Shown piece after piece: positions 11,201 through 19,345 of a DNA stretch of 64,000 nucleotides (positions within the stretch are counted from its first letter, which is position 1; the number at the start of each line of letters is the position of its first letter). Under the pieces are notes generated by a model. It did not search any database. It had not been told where the DNA came from and saw only the letters and a program-made list of their open reading frames with translations. The position numbers were made by a program, and so were the translations under genes. This stretch comes from Hermatobates lingyangjiaoensis (taxonomy: Eukaryota > Arthropoda > Insecta > Hemiptera > Hermatobatidae), in NCBI GenBank assembly GCA_026182355.1, contig JAPFBL010001928.1, forward strand, positions 7,379,501-7,443,500, in the 5' to 3' direction.

Positions 11201-11238
11201 GCCCTGAAGATGACATAAATATATGTCGAAACGTCGGC
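11201..11238 (+). ncRNA. Hammerhead-like motif, FB-E right arm
   Basis: Stem I is GCC (11201-11203) with GGC (11236-11238). The core is CUGAAGA (11204-11210) plus U at 11211. Stem II is GACAUA/UAUGUC (11212-11217 with 11222-11227, four-base loop). GAA is 11228-11230. Stem III is the palindrome ACGU (11231-11234), and the predicted cleavage base is C11235. The extra U after CUGAAGA departs from the classical hammerhead, and the palindromic stem III suggests action as a dimer. The structure is visible; catalysis is inference. Confidence 0.55.
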
Positions 11239-11349
11239 AAAAGGACTAGTTTAAAATCATTCGACCTCAAACCTCAAAAAAAAATACATAATATATATAT
11301 TTTTTATATTATATATATAATAATATAAATAATATATATGATATATATA

Positions 11350-11490
11350 GGTGTATAATGTAATCGGGATTCGGTCAATTTTCCAGGATCAAAATCAAAT
11401 TCTCAATGCCTCAAGGCATTGTATAAATGTCGATTACGTCGATTACATTATACACCTATTCTATCCAACGGTTGATATATTATTGAATTT
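11350..11490. mobile_element. FB-B foldback, short internal-deletion form
   Basis: 'taatcgggattcggtcaat' and 'aaattctcaatgcc' meet 'aaggcattgt', followed by 'gtcgattacattatacacc'. The arms are truncated near the centre. TA-rich sequence lies on both sides. Confidence 0.7.
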
Positions 11491-11514
11491 ATTATATTAT
11501 ATATATATATATAT

Positions 11515-11625
11515 ATATGTATAGTAGAGTCGCCGCTCTACCTTTCTGCGGGACTCTTCGCCTCTGATGACGACGATAGTCGAAATATAGAAGTGAGTTA
11601 TTTCTTTGTCAATATCAATAACTAT
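11515..11625 (+). mobile_element. FB-F tail with hammerhead-like core
   Basis: 'gtcgccgctctacctttctg', then 'gggactcttcgcctctgatg', then hairpin GAC/GUC, GAA and ATATAGAAGTGAGTTA. One arm only, placed beside (TA)n. Confidence 0.7.
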
Positions 11626-11719
11626 AAGATTATTGATAAGATGTTATACAACTGCACTCAGAAGAACAGTCGTGTAACAATAAAAACCAGAACGTGTGTA
11701 TCAGCAGAGCTAAGAATAA

Positions 11720-12340
11720 TAAGTAAGTGATATGTTCAAATCTTAACATGAATATTTGGCCTCTTATTGGTCCTTAACTTGCCTTGAAGCATGTTATTTG
11801 CCATCGGTATGACTGAAATACTATTAATTATTCTGTACAATTGAATATATACTTTTATAAAGTGTAGAAATATCATCCTAAATATTAATGAATATTATTA
11901 CATTTTATAATAAGATGGTTGTTCATTTATTTTGAAACTCATTAATATAGCGCGGCCCGGAATAAATTTGCATTTCATTTTAAGTTTTAAAGGAAATGGA
12001 ATAGATGTTCAAGAGTGCCTACTCCTAAAGGCTGTATACTTTCTTACAAGAAGAAGTTCTTTACAAGGGCAGGAGCTTCTTTAAAAATTAATGATTTTAA
12101 TCATCTCCGGAAAAAAAAACCACATCGATTTGTCACAGCCACTTTAAACCTCATTTTTCGTAGCCTACAATTTTGAAATTATTAATTTGCTACTTTTTTA
12201 AACAAGTATTGATTTATTAATGTAATGGTTTCTTTTCGTTCAAAAAACTTGAATAACATAGTAAATATAAATACATATAAATATTCATATAAATAATACA
12301 GTCTTACATCAAATATGTTTTTCATATCATATATTTATGA
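11720..12340. other. Unique AT-rich DNA
   Basis: No gene recognised. This is one of the longer foldback-free gaps between 8 and 17 kb. Confidence 0.55.
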
Positions 12341-12344
12341 TATA

Positions 12345-12548
12345 ATCAATTATCAAACCACAATATGAAATGGGGGAAAAAAAAGACTAAGATCTTTCAA
12401 CCACAAGAAGCGGTTTTCGTCAGAGTCAAAAACCCAGCTGACAAAGACCGCTTGTTGTGGTTGAAAAATCTTAGTCTTCTTTTCCCCATTTCATATTGTG
12501 GTTTTATCATTGATTGTTATTTCACGTGTTTATTTGAAATCTTGTTAT
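12345..12548. mobile_element. FB-A foldback element
   Basis: The arms carry shared private variants ('caaccacaa' and 'ttgtggttg' in place of the common CAACCGTAA), again mirrored. The centre is near 12432. Confidence 0.9.
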
Positions 12549-12623
12549 ATTTATAATATATATATATTATATATACGAGTATATATATCAATGATCAAAC
12601 CACAATAAGAAATGGGAAAACAA

Positions 12624-12666
12624 GACTAAGATCTTTCAACCGTAACAAGCGGTCTTCGTCAGAGTC
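12624..12666 (-). ncRNA. Hammerhead-like motif, FB-A left arm
   Basis: An exact mirror of the motif at 12690-12732, read from the minus strand. Confidence 0.5.
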
Positions 12667-12689
12667 AAAAACCCAACAGTTGGGTTTTT

Positions 12690-12732
12690 GACTCTGACGA
12701 AGACCGCTTGTTACGGTTGAAAGATCTTAGTC
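12690..12732 (+). ncRNA. Hammerhead-like motif, FB-A right arm
   Basis: Stem I is GACU (12690-12693) with AGUC (12729-12732). The core is CUGACGA (12694-12700) plus A12701. Stem II is GACCG (12702-12706) with CGGUU (12714-12718), including one G-U pair, and the loop is CUUGUUA. GAA is 12719-12721. Stem III is the palindrome AGAUCU (12722-12727), and U12728 is the predicted cleavage base. All hammerhead parts are present in order, with one extra core base. Confidence 0.55.
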
Positions 12733-12817
12733 TTGTTTTCCCATTTCTTATTGTGGTTTGATCATTGATTGTTGTTTCACGTGTTTATGTGAAATCTTTT
12801 TATATATATATATTCTG

Positions 12818-12985
12818 AGTTAAAGTGGATAAACATACAAAAGTCTCCACACAAATCAAGTTTTATTCAACAACAAAAACGCGTTTCGAACACTTTGTTG
12901 AAATCCGTAGTTGTTGTTGAATAAAACTTCATTTCTGTGGAGACTTTTGTATGTTTACCCATTTTACCTCAGAATGATTAAATAC
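12818..12985. mobile_element. FB-G foldback element
   Basis: Arms 'aaacatacaaaagtctccac' and 'gtggagacttttgtatgttt' with 'gttttattcaacaacaaaaa' inside. The centre keeps a degenerate GAACAC/GTGTTC plus ACGCGT segment, read on the minus strand. Confidence 0.85.
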
Positions 12986-13019
12986 CACACAATTACGGAT
13001 TGCACAACTAACGATATAT

Positions 13020-13160
13020 ATATACGAGTTTGAGATTAACAAAGAGCAACACACAAAGTAGGGAAACACACTTACAGACTCAAATTTTCGGGTAATCCGT
13101 CTTCAGGAGAAAAGAGAATGGGAGACCAAGCACGTTGTAGACGCAACGGCAAGTAACCCA
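13020..13160 (-). mobile_element. FB-H single arm with hammerhead-like core
   Basis: 'gagtttgagattaacaaaga' to 'gacgcaacggcaagtaaccc'. The minus strand reads CTGAAGA, C, GG-ATTA-CC, C, GAA, AATT, T, GAG. It matches 45949-46080 closely and is bounded by TATA runs. Confidence 0.8.
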
Positions 13161-13164
13161 TATA

Positions 13165-13280
13165 TATATGTCAGTCGTTATCAGCCTTTGGAGCGATTCA
13201 CTTCTTTTCCTGAAGACGAGGGCATCGAAATATAGTAGTGAGTTCAGTGGTTTCCTTTCTATGTGTTCTTTTTTAAATTC

Positions 13281-13285
<5 letters not shown>
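13165..13285 (+). mobile_element. FB-F variant tail (F2)
   Basis: 'ttcctgaagacgagggcatc' then GAA, ATAT, A and GTAGTGAGTTCAGTGG. The same subtype occurs at 52480-52625. It follows directly on FB-H without a spacer other than TATA. Confidence 0.75.
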
Positions 13286-13320
<35 letters not shown>

Positions 13321-13324
<4 letters not shown>

Positions 13325-13432
13325 ACAAACCACAAGGAAAAAAAAGAAATCAGATAGAATTTTTTTTTCCTTTTTTTTCCTTTGGTTTTTTTTCATTGAT
13401 TGCATCCCGTGTTTATTGTGATTCATCTGCAT
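13321..13432. mobile_element. FB-L-like degenerate foldback
   Basis: 'aaacaaaccacaaggaaa' meets a complementary 'tttcctttggttttttttc', followed by 'attgattgcatcccgtgttt'. It carries no CTGANGA core. Confidence 0.65.
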
Positions 13433-13436
13433 ATAT

Positions 13437-13487
<51 letters not shown>
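13432..13487. repeat. (TA)n microsatellite
   Basis: A pure TA run apart from one TAATAT break. Confidence 0.95.
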
Positions 13488-13491
<4 letters not shown>

Positions 13492-13635
13492 GTTGTCCGG
13501 GAAAGGAATATGATTCGGTCCCTGCACGCATGGACCTGTAATTGGCAGAATGACTGAGGCTTCGCTGAGTAGCGAGTAACTGGGACCTGCACGCATGGAC
13601 CTGTAAACTTCACTCCTATTGGTCAACATTGTAAC

Positions 13636-13638
<3 letters not shown>
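13488..13638. repeat. Block with a direct repeat between (TA)n tracts
   Basis: 'cctgcacgcatggacctgta' occurs at about 13522 and about 13589. The block is GC-richer than its surroundings and also contains the palindrome-like 'gaggcttcgctgagtagcga'. Its nature is unknown. Confidence 0.6.
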
Positions 13639-13676
<38 letters not shown>

Positions 13677-13680
<4 letters not shown>

Positions 13681-14381
13681 CTAGGAGGTGTCAGAGCTTA
13701 TTTTTCTTCATTGTGATTCTTCCTACGACATTTTGTCTCATATACATATCTTAGGTGTTGCTGTTCTGAATACTGGGCCGTGACTGAGTGTCGGCTTGGC
13801 GAGTAGCTGGTGGTTGGTCACCTAGTAGCTGCAGTGTGCGTGAAACCCCCGTGTGTTGACGATTAATTAATGGGTTGTGCTTCATGATTTTCATGGCTTC
13901 ATATATTTGCAGTCTGGCTGGATCATTAATTTTCTTTAAAATGATGGTGTTTTGAACAAGGTCCTGGCGGGTGAGTTTTCTTCCATGTTCCTCGGAGGTG
14001 TGTCTAGCGATGGCTCCTGCTTGCAAGTGCATTGTCAGTCGTCGTGAGAGTGTGGTCGATGTCATAACCGATATATTTTGAATTGTCTAGGAGCTCACAA
14101 TCTCCGATATTGCAGTTATATTCGTATATGACATTGGCCTTTTGTATCTCCGGGATGACTGCATCTGGGCTGTTTTTCATTATCAAGTTAGCGGTGGTTC
14201 TACTTTTATAGTAAATATGGACTTGAAGACGTTCATTTTCGTTATTACATTTAACATTCCTGCGGATAATTTGTTTCAACACTCTCTCGTCTTCTTTATA
14301 CGCCTCTGTGTATTGATTCTTATAGTACACCTTATGGACTGTGCTACTTCCATAAGCTCTGACACCTCCTAGATTATATAA
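13677..14381. mobile_element. Truncated Penelope-like element with inverted ends
   Basis: Bounded by about 25-bp inverted repeats: 'ctaggaggtgtcagagctta' at 13681-13700 and its complement at 14351-14372. Inside is decayed PLE coding sequence on the minus strand. (TA)n lies on both sides. This is the same geometry as the foldback elements, but with coding DNA retained. Confidence 0.85.
13751..14330 (-). pseudogene. PLE reverse transcriptase-endonuclease C-terminus, frameshifted
   Basis: The N-terminal piece (14330-14065) includes LKQIIRRNVKCNNENERLQV and IYYKSRTTANLIMKNSPDA, the conserved linker before the nuclease, and then NVIYEYNCN...YIGY, the two GIY-YIG half motifs. After YIGY the frame shifts by one base and continues as TTLSRRLTMHLQAGAIARHT, LTRQDLVQNTIILKK, then LQIYEAMKIMKHNPLINRQH, the usual 'E-x-x-x-I...NP-x-I-N' C-terminal block. 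PLE proteins join a reverse transcriptase to this single-strand nicking domain. The RT core is missing and the frame is broken, so it is not functional. Confidence 0.88.
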
Positions 14382-14399
14382 AGAAGAGTAAATAAATAA

Positions 14400-14432
<33 letters not shown>

Positions 14433-14437
<5 letters not shown>

Positions 14438-14578
14438 GAGTTCAAAATTCAAAAAGAGTAACACACAGAGTAAGGGAATACACTTACAGACTCAAATTTT
14501 TGGACAATCCGTCTTCAGGGGAAAAGAGAAAGGGAGACCAAGCACGTTGTAAACTTAACGGCAAGTAACCCAATATAT
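14433..14578 (-). mobile_element. FB-H single arm
   Basis: A diverged copy of 13020-13160 ('gagtaacacacagagtaagg', 'caatccgtcttcagggg'). The same minus-strand core is present, followed by (TA)n. Confidence 0.78.
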
Positions 14579-14639
14579 ATAAACAATATATATGTAATAC
14601 AAAACAGATATTACAGTTTAAAAACAAGTTCTAAAATTA

Positions 14640-15000
14640 CACAGACAATAGCTAGGCCTGCTTACAGTCCAACATTTTCTTTTTACCGTCGTTAATGGTT
14701 AGAAAAGGAAGAAAATGTGGTCTGTCACAACCTCCATTAGTAAACATAACTATTGAAGGTATATAGAACCGAAAAATAGGAGTGTTACGTCGATGATAAA
14801 ATAGAACATTTAAAATAATGTGGAGTCAATGTTATTATCAAGAATATTATAGACAAGGAGGTGCCAGCTGTGAATAACAGTACTATCTTAACAAGGCATA
14901 TTGAACACCTGCAAAGGTATTGATAAAATAATCTTCACCAGGAATTCAAAACTACTGATTCAGACTCTATTGATTAAACACATGAATATTGTTAGTATAT
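14640..15000. other. Unique DNA
   Basis: No gene recognised. Base composition is close to the local average. Confidence 0.5.
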
Positions 15001-15087
15001 CAGGGGTTTGTAAACATCATATTCTCATATGCATCCATCGTACCTTGTGAATCGTTGTTGTGGACTCCCTACGGGTTACGCACGCAG

Positions 15088-15140
15088 GCCTAGTTGAAGA
15101 TGCACTACGAGTGAAACTGGTCAGGCGTCTACAACACAAG
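15088..15140 (+). CDS. Candidate small exon resembling 7174-7221
   Basis: Preceded by GCACGCAG (possible acceptor at 15087) and followed by GTATGA (possible donor at 15141). The frame reads GLVEDALRVKLVRRLQHK and is open upstream as well (VVVDSLRVTHA). It resembles the stretch before the donor at 7222. Possibilities are duplicated alternative exons, a tandem domain, or chance in a CpG-rich block. The protein is not recognised. Confidence 0.35.
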
Positions 15141-15436
15141 GTATGACGGGTTTGCATGATAATATAATCTAGTTGTTTAGTTCTTAATAATGTTGTGCAG
15201 AGCACTTTAGAGTGATGTTACTTGTAACAAATATTGTATGCATCAACATGTAAAAATATTCGGTAAAAATATTCAAAATAGGATTAACATCTGTTAACAA
15301 AATTTGCCCCATCTGAGTCAGACAGTCATTCATTTTGTGCTTAAAAATAGTTACCTGGTCAGAAAATATTAGTTCATTCCTAAATGTTTTATTGTGGTGT
15401 ATTTTTTTATTTATATTTCACGTATTTACTTGAACT

Positions 15437-15470
<34 letters not shown>

Positions 15471-15476
<6 letters not shown>

Positions 15477-15672
15477 TTCACATAAACACGTGAAATAACA
15501 ATCAATGATCAAACCACAATAAGAAATGGGAAAACAAGACTAAGATCTTTCAACCGTAACAAGCGGTCTTCATCAGAGTCAGTTGGGTTTTTGACTCTGA
15601 CGAAGACCGCTTGTTACGGTTGAAAGATCTTAGTCTTCTTTTCCCATTACTTATTGTGGATTGATATTGATT
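15471..15672. mobile_element. FB-A foldback element
   Basis: Begins 'aaagatttcacataaacacg' and ends with 'tattgtggattgatattga'. The centre lies between 'cagagtcagttgggt' halves near 15580. (TA)n lies on both sides. Confidence 0.92.
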
Positions 15673-15702
15673 ATATATATATATATATAAAACTCAAAAA
15701 TT

Positions 15703-16057
15703 GTTATTGACCTCTTCTATTCTATTCTATGTTTTGTTATTGAGGGCTAGGTCAAATAAAAGAATTTTTTAACCTAGTTTTTAGTTTTTCCAAGGTAAAA
15801 CTAATTTCCTTATGTCTGATACTTTGAAATAGATGTGTACTCAACTACTCTGATTATCAAATAACCTTTTGTATGTATCTGTTGGTTTTAAAAAAAATTG
15901 TGTTAGTTCTCTATGTGAGTTGTAGTTTGTTGGTAAATGTATTATTAGTTCTTACTCTAATTTTAGCCCTGAAGATGATGTACAAATACATCGAAACGTT
16001 GGCCTAGGAAGGAGTTTATTTTCTTTTATTTGACCTAGCCCTCAATAACAAAACATA

Positions 16058-16066
<9 letters not shown>
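15703..16066. mobile_element. FB-I foldback element
   Basis: Outer arms 'tctatgttttgttattgagg' plus 'gctaggtcaaataaaag' at the left, and 'gacctagccctcaataacaa' at the right. The middle is unique sequence. The right half carries the motif at 15966-16003. Confidence 0.85.
15966..16003 (+). ncRNA. Hammerhead-like motif, FB-I
   Basis: Stem I is GCC/GGC (15966-15968 with 16001-16003). The core is CUGAAGA (15969-15975) plus U. Stem II is GAUGUA/UACAUC (15977-15982 with 15987-15992). GAA is 15993-15995. Stem III is ACGU, and U16000 is the predicted cleavage base. Confidence 0.55.
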
Positions 16067-16096
<30 letters not shown>

Positions 16097-16114
16097 TATT
16101 GAACTAGGTAGGTT

Positions 16115-16215
16115 TTTTTTTGAGGGCTAGGTCATTTAATAGAAAATAAACTTCTTCCTAGGCCAACGTTTCGATGTATTTGTACATCATCTTCAGAGCT
16201 AAAATTAGATGGTTT
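16115..16215 (-). mobile_element. FB-I arm in inverted orientation
   Basis: 'gagggctaggtcatttaata' through 'aggccaacgtttcgatgtat' to 'catcttcagagctaaaatta' is the reverse complement of the 15.96-16.06 kb arm. The two arms face each other across (TA)n. Stem I is decayed here (AGAGC for AGGGC). Confidence 0.85.
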
Positions 16216-16247
16216 TAGTTAATTATTCAGTTATTTAACTGAACGCT

Positions 16248-16348
16248 GGGTTTTTGACTCTGATGAAGACCGCTTGTTACGGTTGAAAGATCTCAGTCTT
16301 TTTTCTCTATTTTATATTGTGGTTTGATCATTGATTGCTATTTCACAC
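16248..16348 (+). mobile_element. FB-A right half fused to FB-I
   Basis: Starts abruptly at 'tgggtttttgactctgatga' with no left arm. The core (CTGATGA, GACCG/CGGTT, GAA, AGATCT) and the tail 'ggtttgatcattgattgcta' are intact. A chimeric junction joins it to FB-I-derived DNA. Confidence 0.85.
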
Positions 16349-16354
16349 ACACAC

Positions 16355-16389
<35 letters not shown>

Positions 16390-16392
<3 letters not shown>

Positions 16393-16568
16393 ATCAAAAT
16401 AACACTTGATGTAATAGATGCATTAATTTACCACAATGCAACTAATTTGGAAACAATACTCTAAGGCCTTTCGTCAACACATCGTCAGAGAGATCATCTC
16501 TCTGACGATGTGTTGACAAAAGGCCTTAGAGCGCTGTTTCCAAATTAGTTTCATTGTGATAAATTAAT

Positions 16569-16575
<7 letters not shown>
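16390..16575. mobile_element. FB-J foldback element
   Basis: Left arm 'ttaatttaccacaatgcaac', 'taatttggaaacaatactct'. Right arm 'gtttccaaattagtttcatt', 'gtgataaattaat'. The arms meet at 'agagatcatctct' near 16496. Each arm contains the J-type core. (TA)n lies on both sides. Confidence 0.9.
16459..16490 (-). ncRNA. Hammerhead-like motif, FB-J left arm
   Basis: Minus strand: stem I CUCU with AGAG, core CUGACGA plus U, a short stem II around GUGUUGAC, GAA, the palindromic stem III AGGCCU, then U. The right-arm copy has GAAA changed to AAAA, so only this arm keeps the full core. Confidence 0.5.
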
Positions 16576-16607
<32 letters not shown>

Positions 16608-16608
<1 letters not shown>

Positions 16609-16695
16609 AAACAAGACTTCACAAGAAAAATGTGAAATAACACACCTATTCTATCAAAGGGTCGATATATTACTGAATAATATGTTATATATATA
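16608..16695. mobile_element. FB-A/FB-B chimeric fragment
   Basis: 'aacaagacttcacaagaaaa' and 'gtgaaataacac' (FB-A end) switch directly into 'acctattctatcaaaggg' and 'tcgatatattactgaat' (FB-B end). Confidence 0.65.
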
Positions 16696-16854
16696 TAATA
16701 AACGTACAAGCAACAAAATGAAATGGTCAGAAAGGACAATTAATCAACCACAGGAAAAGGGTTTAGAGTATTTTGACAAAGATGTGTATTTCCAATTGAC
16801 GGATAACTTTTACTTATTTCTTCCTGAACTCCTTTGTTTACCTTGACTTGCCAA

Positions 16855-16915
16855 GTACTTTTGGAAACAATACTCTAAGGCCTTTCGTCAACACATCGTC
16901 AGAGAGATCATCTCC
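16855..16915 (-). mobile_element. FB-J partial arm
   Basis: 'tactctaaggcctttcgtca' through 'gtcagagagatcatctcc' repeats the left arm of the 16.4 kb element without its partner. Confidence 0.8.
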
Positions 16916-16979
16916 CCCTTCTCTTGCATGTTACGCACTTTAAAATATACACATATGTATAGATAGAATTTGTTCATTT

Positions 16980-17965
16980 GTTACTTACAATACATTTTTT
17001 CTTGTCTGGGAGACTTTTACATTTAATTTCTCAATAATAACAGAATGCTGATGATTGCCTGATTACATACTACAGAGTTCAATTGAATACTTCAAAGGAT
17101 TTTTGAGGTCGTTTATAATGAGTGTCTATACAAAATCTTCGAATTTAATATATAATAATATACTTTTTGAGTCTTTTACAGATAGTGTTTCAAAATTTCC
17201 CGATATTTTAACAAGCCTGTGTTTCGTTATATTTTGAATTTAATGTTAGTGTTGTTATTAGAAATCTTGAAATTATAGAACCCAAAAAAAAAAAGCAATA
17301 CTCCAGTTATCAATGCAACTTTTTTCAAAGTATGTAATACAATTTTTTTTAGTGAGTTGAAATTATATTTTGAAATAAAAACAGTTGTTTTATATATTTA
17401 CTTATTAAGGAAATTAACACATCATCACTCAGTTTTCTATAATGGTGTAATTAAAAAAAATACGTTGTATAAATTAATTACAGGAAATTTTCTACTAAAT
17501 TGGCACATTAAGGATAAAAGAAATTCACACAATGGAAAATATAAAACAATTCGCAGGATAATTGTTTAAATTAGAGAATGAAATCTCACTAGTTAAGAGT
17601 GTTTAAAACTTTTTATAGGTATATAGCCTAAAAATAAATGTTTTATAAAGGTTAAATAACACCGAATCAACTTGATTTGGCAACAAAAATAGTTCGATTT
17701 TCTGGTGTTTAATTATGACTATTCACGTAGGGCGTCATTTTAAAAACAGCTGTTTGAATATTAAAACTGTCTACATGGCTATCTACGCACTTGAATGGTC
17801 GTTAGATCTACCTATACACATTTAGATGTGTCACCTATACATTTGAAAATATTTTCTATATGGTTTTTGCCATTCTGATTCAATACATGCAGACATTTAT
17901 AAATAATTGGATACTCTTTCTTTTTATAGTTTATTATAAAAATAATTCATAATAGAAAATCTACA
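16980..17965. other. AT-rich DNA without recognised genes
   Basis: Two short open frames (17055-17237 and 17357-17569) are A/T-biased and have no recognisable motif or splice context. No repeats shared with the rest of the window were noticed. Confidence 0.55.
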
Positions 17966-17972
17966 ACTATTT

Positions 17973-18200
17973 ATAAACCTAATAAGTCAGTAAAATAACG
18001 AATGGATTCATTTATATAGAACTAATTTATATCTTTAAGTATTATAAGTATATAATATAGAACAATATACATAAATTAATGACACAATAGTACATCAATA
18101 AATTGAAAGGCCTCAAAGCATTTATTTCTATTGTTTCCTTTTTCCTTATAGTTTAACCTTCATTGATTGCTACACATGTTTATTCATTGTGATTTTTCTG
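17973..18200 (+). repeat. Direct duplication, copy 1, ending in an FB-L tail
   Basis: 'ataagtcagtaaaataacga' to 'ccttatagtttaacctt' matches 18720-18910 with scattered substitutions. This copy continues with 'cattgattgctacacatg' and 'tttctgcatata', the FB-L end. Confidence 0.85.
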
Positions 18201-18217
18201 CATATATATATATAACT

Positions 18218-18325
18218 GAAAAAGGCACATAAATAACGAGAATACTTACTGGATCGATATTTCGAAGCGAAGTTCGTCATCAGGTACCGGATCAATAATT
18301 CGAACCGAAGTTTGTCATCATATAT
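18218..18325 (-). mobile_element. FB-K arm with two tandem cores
   Basis: 'ctggatcgatatttcgaagc' and 'gaagttcgtcatcaggtac' are followed by a second, partial copy, 'ggatcaataattcgaaccga'. Minus strand: CTGATGA, C, GAA...TTC, GAA, ATAT, C, GATCC. It is related to 18960-19085. Confidence 0.7.
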
Positions 18326-18370
18326 ACAATACAATCATATATACTTTATAGTATATGTATAAATATATAT

Positions 18371-18462
18371 AAAGATTTCACATAAACACGTAAAATAACA
18401 ATCAATGATCAAATCAATAACAATATTTTTTTTTCCATTTCATATTGTGGTTTGATAATTGA
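18371..18462. mobile_element. FB-A foldback, most of the arms deleted
   Basis: 'aaagatttcacataaacacg' and 'caatcaatgatcaaatca' join 'ccatttcatattgtggtttg'. No core remains. Confidence 0.8.
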
Positions 18463-18484
18463 TATATATATATATTTATATAAC

Positions 18485-18688
18485 GGGATGTCACAATAAA
18501 CACGTGAAATAACAATCAATGATCAAACCAAAAAAAGACTGTAATGAGATCTTTCAATTGTAACAAGCGTTTTTCGTCAGAGTCAATTGGGTTTTTGATT
18601 CTGACGAAGTTAAAGAAGTTAGTTTTTGTTACAGTTGAAAGATCTTAGTCCCCTTTTTAACCATTTCTTATGTGGTTGATCATTGATA
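18485..18688. mobile_element. FB-A foldback, diverged
   Basis: Arms 'atgagatctttcaattgtaa' and 'ttacagttgaaagatcttag'. The right arm has an insertion of GTTAAAGAAGTTA within the stem II region. TA runs lie on both sides. Confidence 0.85.
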
Positions 18689-18719
18689 TATATATATCAA
18701 TGAAAAAGACGACCACCCT

Positions 18720-18907
18720 TATAAACCTAATAAGTCAGTAAAATAATGAATGCATTCATTTATATAGAAGTAATTATATCTTTAAGTAGTATAAGCATAT
18801 AATATAGAACAATATATATAAATTGATGTCACAATAGTACATCAATAAATTGAAAGCCCTCTTTGCATTTATTTCTATTGCTTCCTTTTTCCTTATAGTT
18901 TAACCTT

Positions 18908-18910
<3 letters not shown>
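18720..18910 (+). repeat. Direct duplication, copy 2
   Basis: Matches 17973-18166. The two copies enclose FB-K and two FB-A elements, so the duplication either predates those insertions or is a dispersed repeat with its own ends. Confidence 0.85.
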
Positions 18911-18942
<32 letters not shown>

Positions 18943-18959
18943 TAAATATATATATATTC

Positions 18960-19085
18960 ATAAATGAAAAAGACGACACATAGAAGAAACGAGAAAACTG
19001 CTTGGATCGATATTTCGAACTGAAGTTTGTCGTCAGGAAGAGAGTAGAAGGGAAGAAGAAGAGGTACGTGCGTTCACCTCTATTT
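18960..19085 (-). mobile_element. FB-K arm
   Basis: 'gcttggatcgatatttcgaa' and 'ctgaagtttgtcgtcagga', with the core on the minus strand (CTGACGA, C, AAAC/GTTC, GAA, ATAT, C, GATCC). It ends at (TA)n 19089-19142. Confidence 0.7.
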
Positions 19086-19096
19086 TCATGTATATA

Positions 19097-19146
<50 letters not shown>

Positions 19147-19149
19147 CAT

Positions 19150-19345
19150 CGGAAAGCGGGGTGAAAAATCAATCTGGCGATAATTGGATGGGCTTGGAAA
19201 GGCTGGAGAGTCGGAGAGTAACTCAGAGGTGGCGAGTGGCCTGAGATGCTGTGAGGCACCGCTGCAGGCGTCACGTGCCCCCCCCCAACACCCTGCCATT
19301 AACGTACTTACAGTGGAGGGCAATTTGTCTGCCCGCTATGTCTCG
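19150..19345 (+). CDS. Possible GC-rich exon
   Basis: A GC-rich block in AT-rich surroundings. One frame is open from about 19184 to 19457: GKAGESESNSEVASGLRCCE, APLQASRAPPQHPAINVLTV, EGNLSARYVSQYC, then a hydrophobic, less convincing tail. A good acceptor (ACTTACAG) ends at 19313. On the other strand the same site reads as a donor (CCACT|GTAAGT), so the strand is ambiguous. No family is recognised. Confidence 0.28.

Larger units (their letters stand above)
10968..11294. mobile_element. FB-E foldback element, complete
   Basis: The left arm starts 'gaggtttgaggtcgaatgat' and the right arm ends 'attcgacctcaaacctcaaa'. The arms are nearly identical over about 145 bp on each side of a small centre (about 11110-11155). 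Each arm carries one complete hammerhead-like core, at 11027-11063 (-) and 11201-11238 (+). Confidence 0.93.
12588..12801. mobile_element. FB-A foldback element, nearly perfect
   Basis: The cleanest representative of FB-A. The arms meet at 12677/12678 inside 'acccaacagttgggt' with almost no spacer. Hammerhead-like motifs lie at 12624-12666 (-) and 12690-12732 (+). The right tail reads 'gtttcacgtgtttatgtgaa'. TA-rich sequence lies on both sides. Confidence 0.95.

Noticed and set aside
13168..13629. Open frames with YIYIYI runs
   Set aside because: They cross (TA)n microsatellites and foldback tails; the same applies to 46332-46744, 22766-22960 and 49525-50076.
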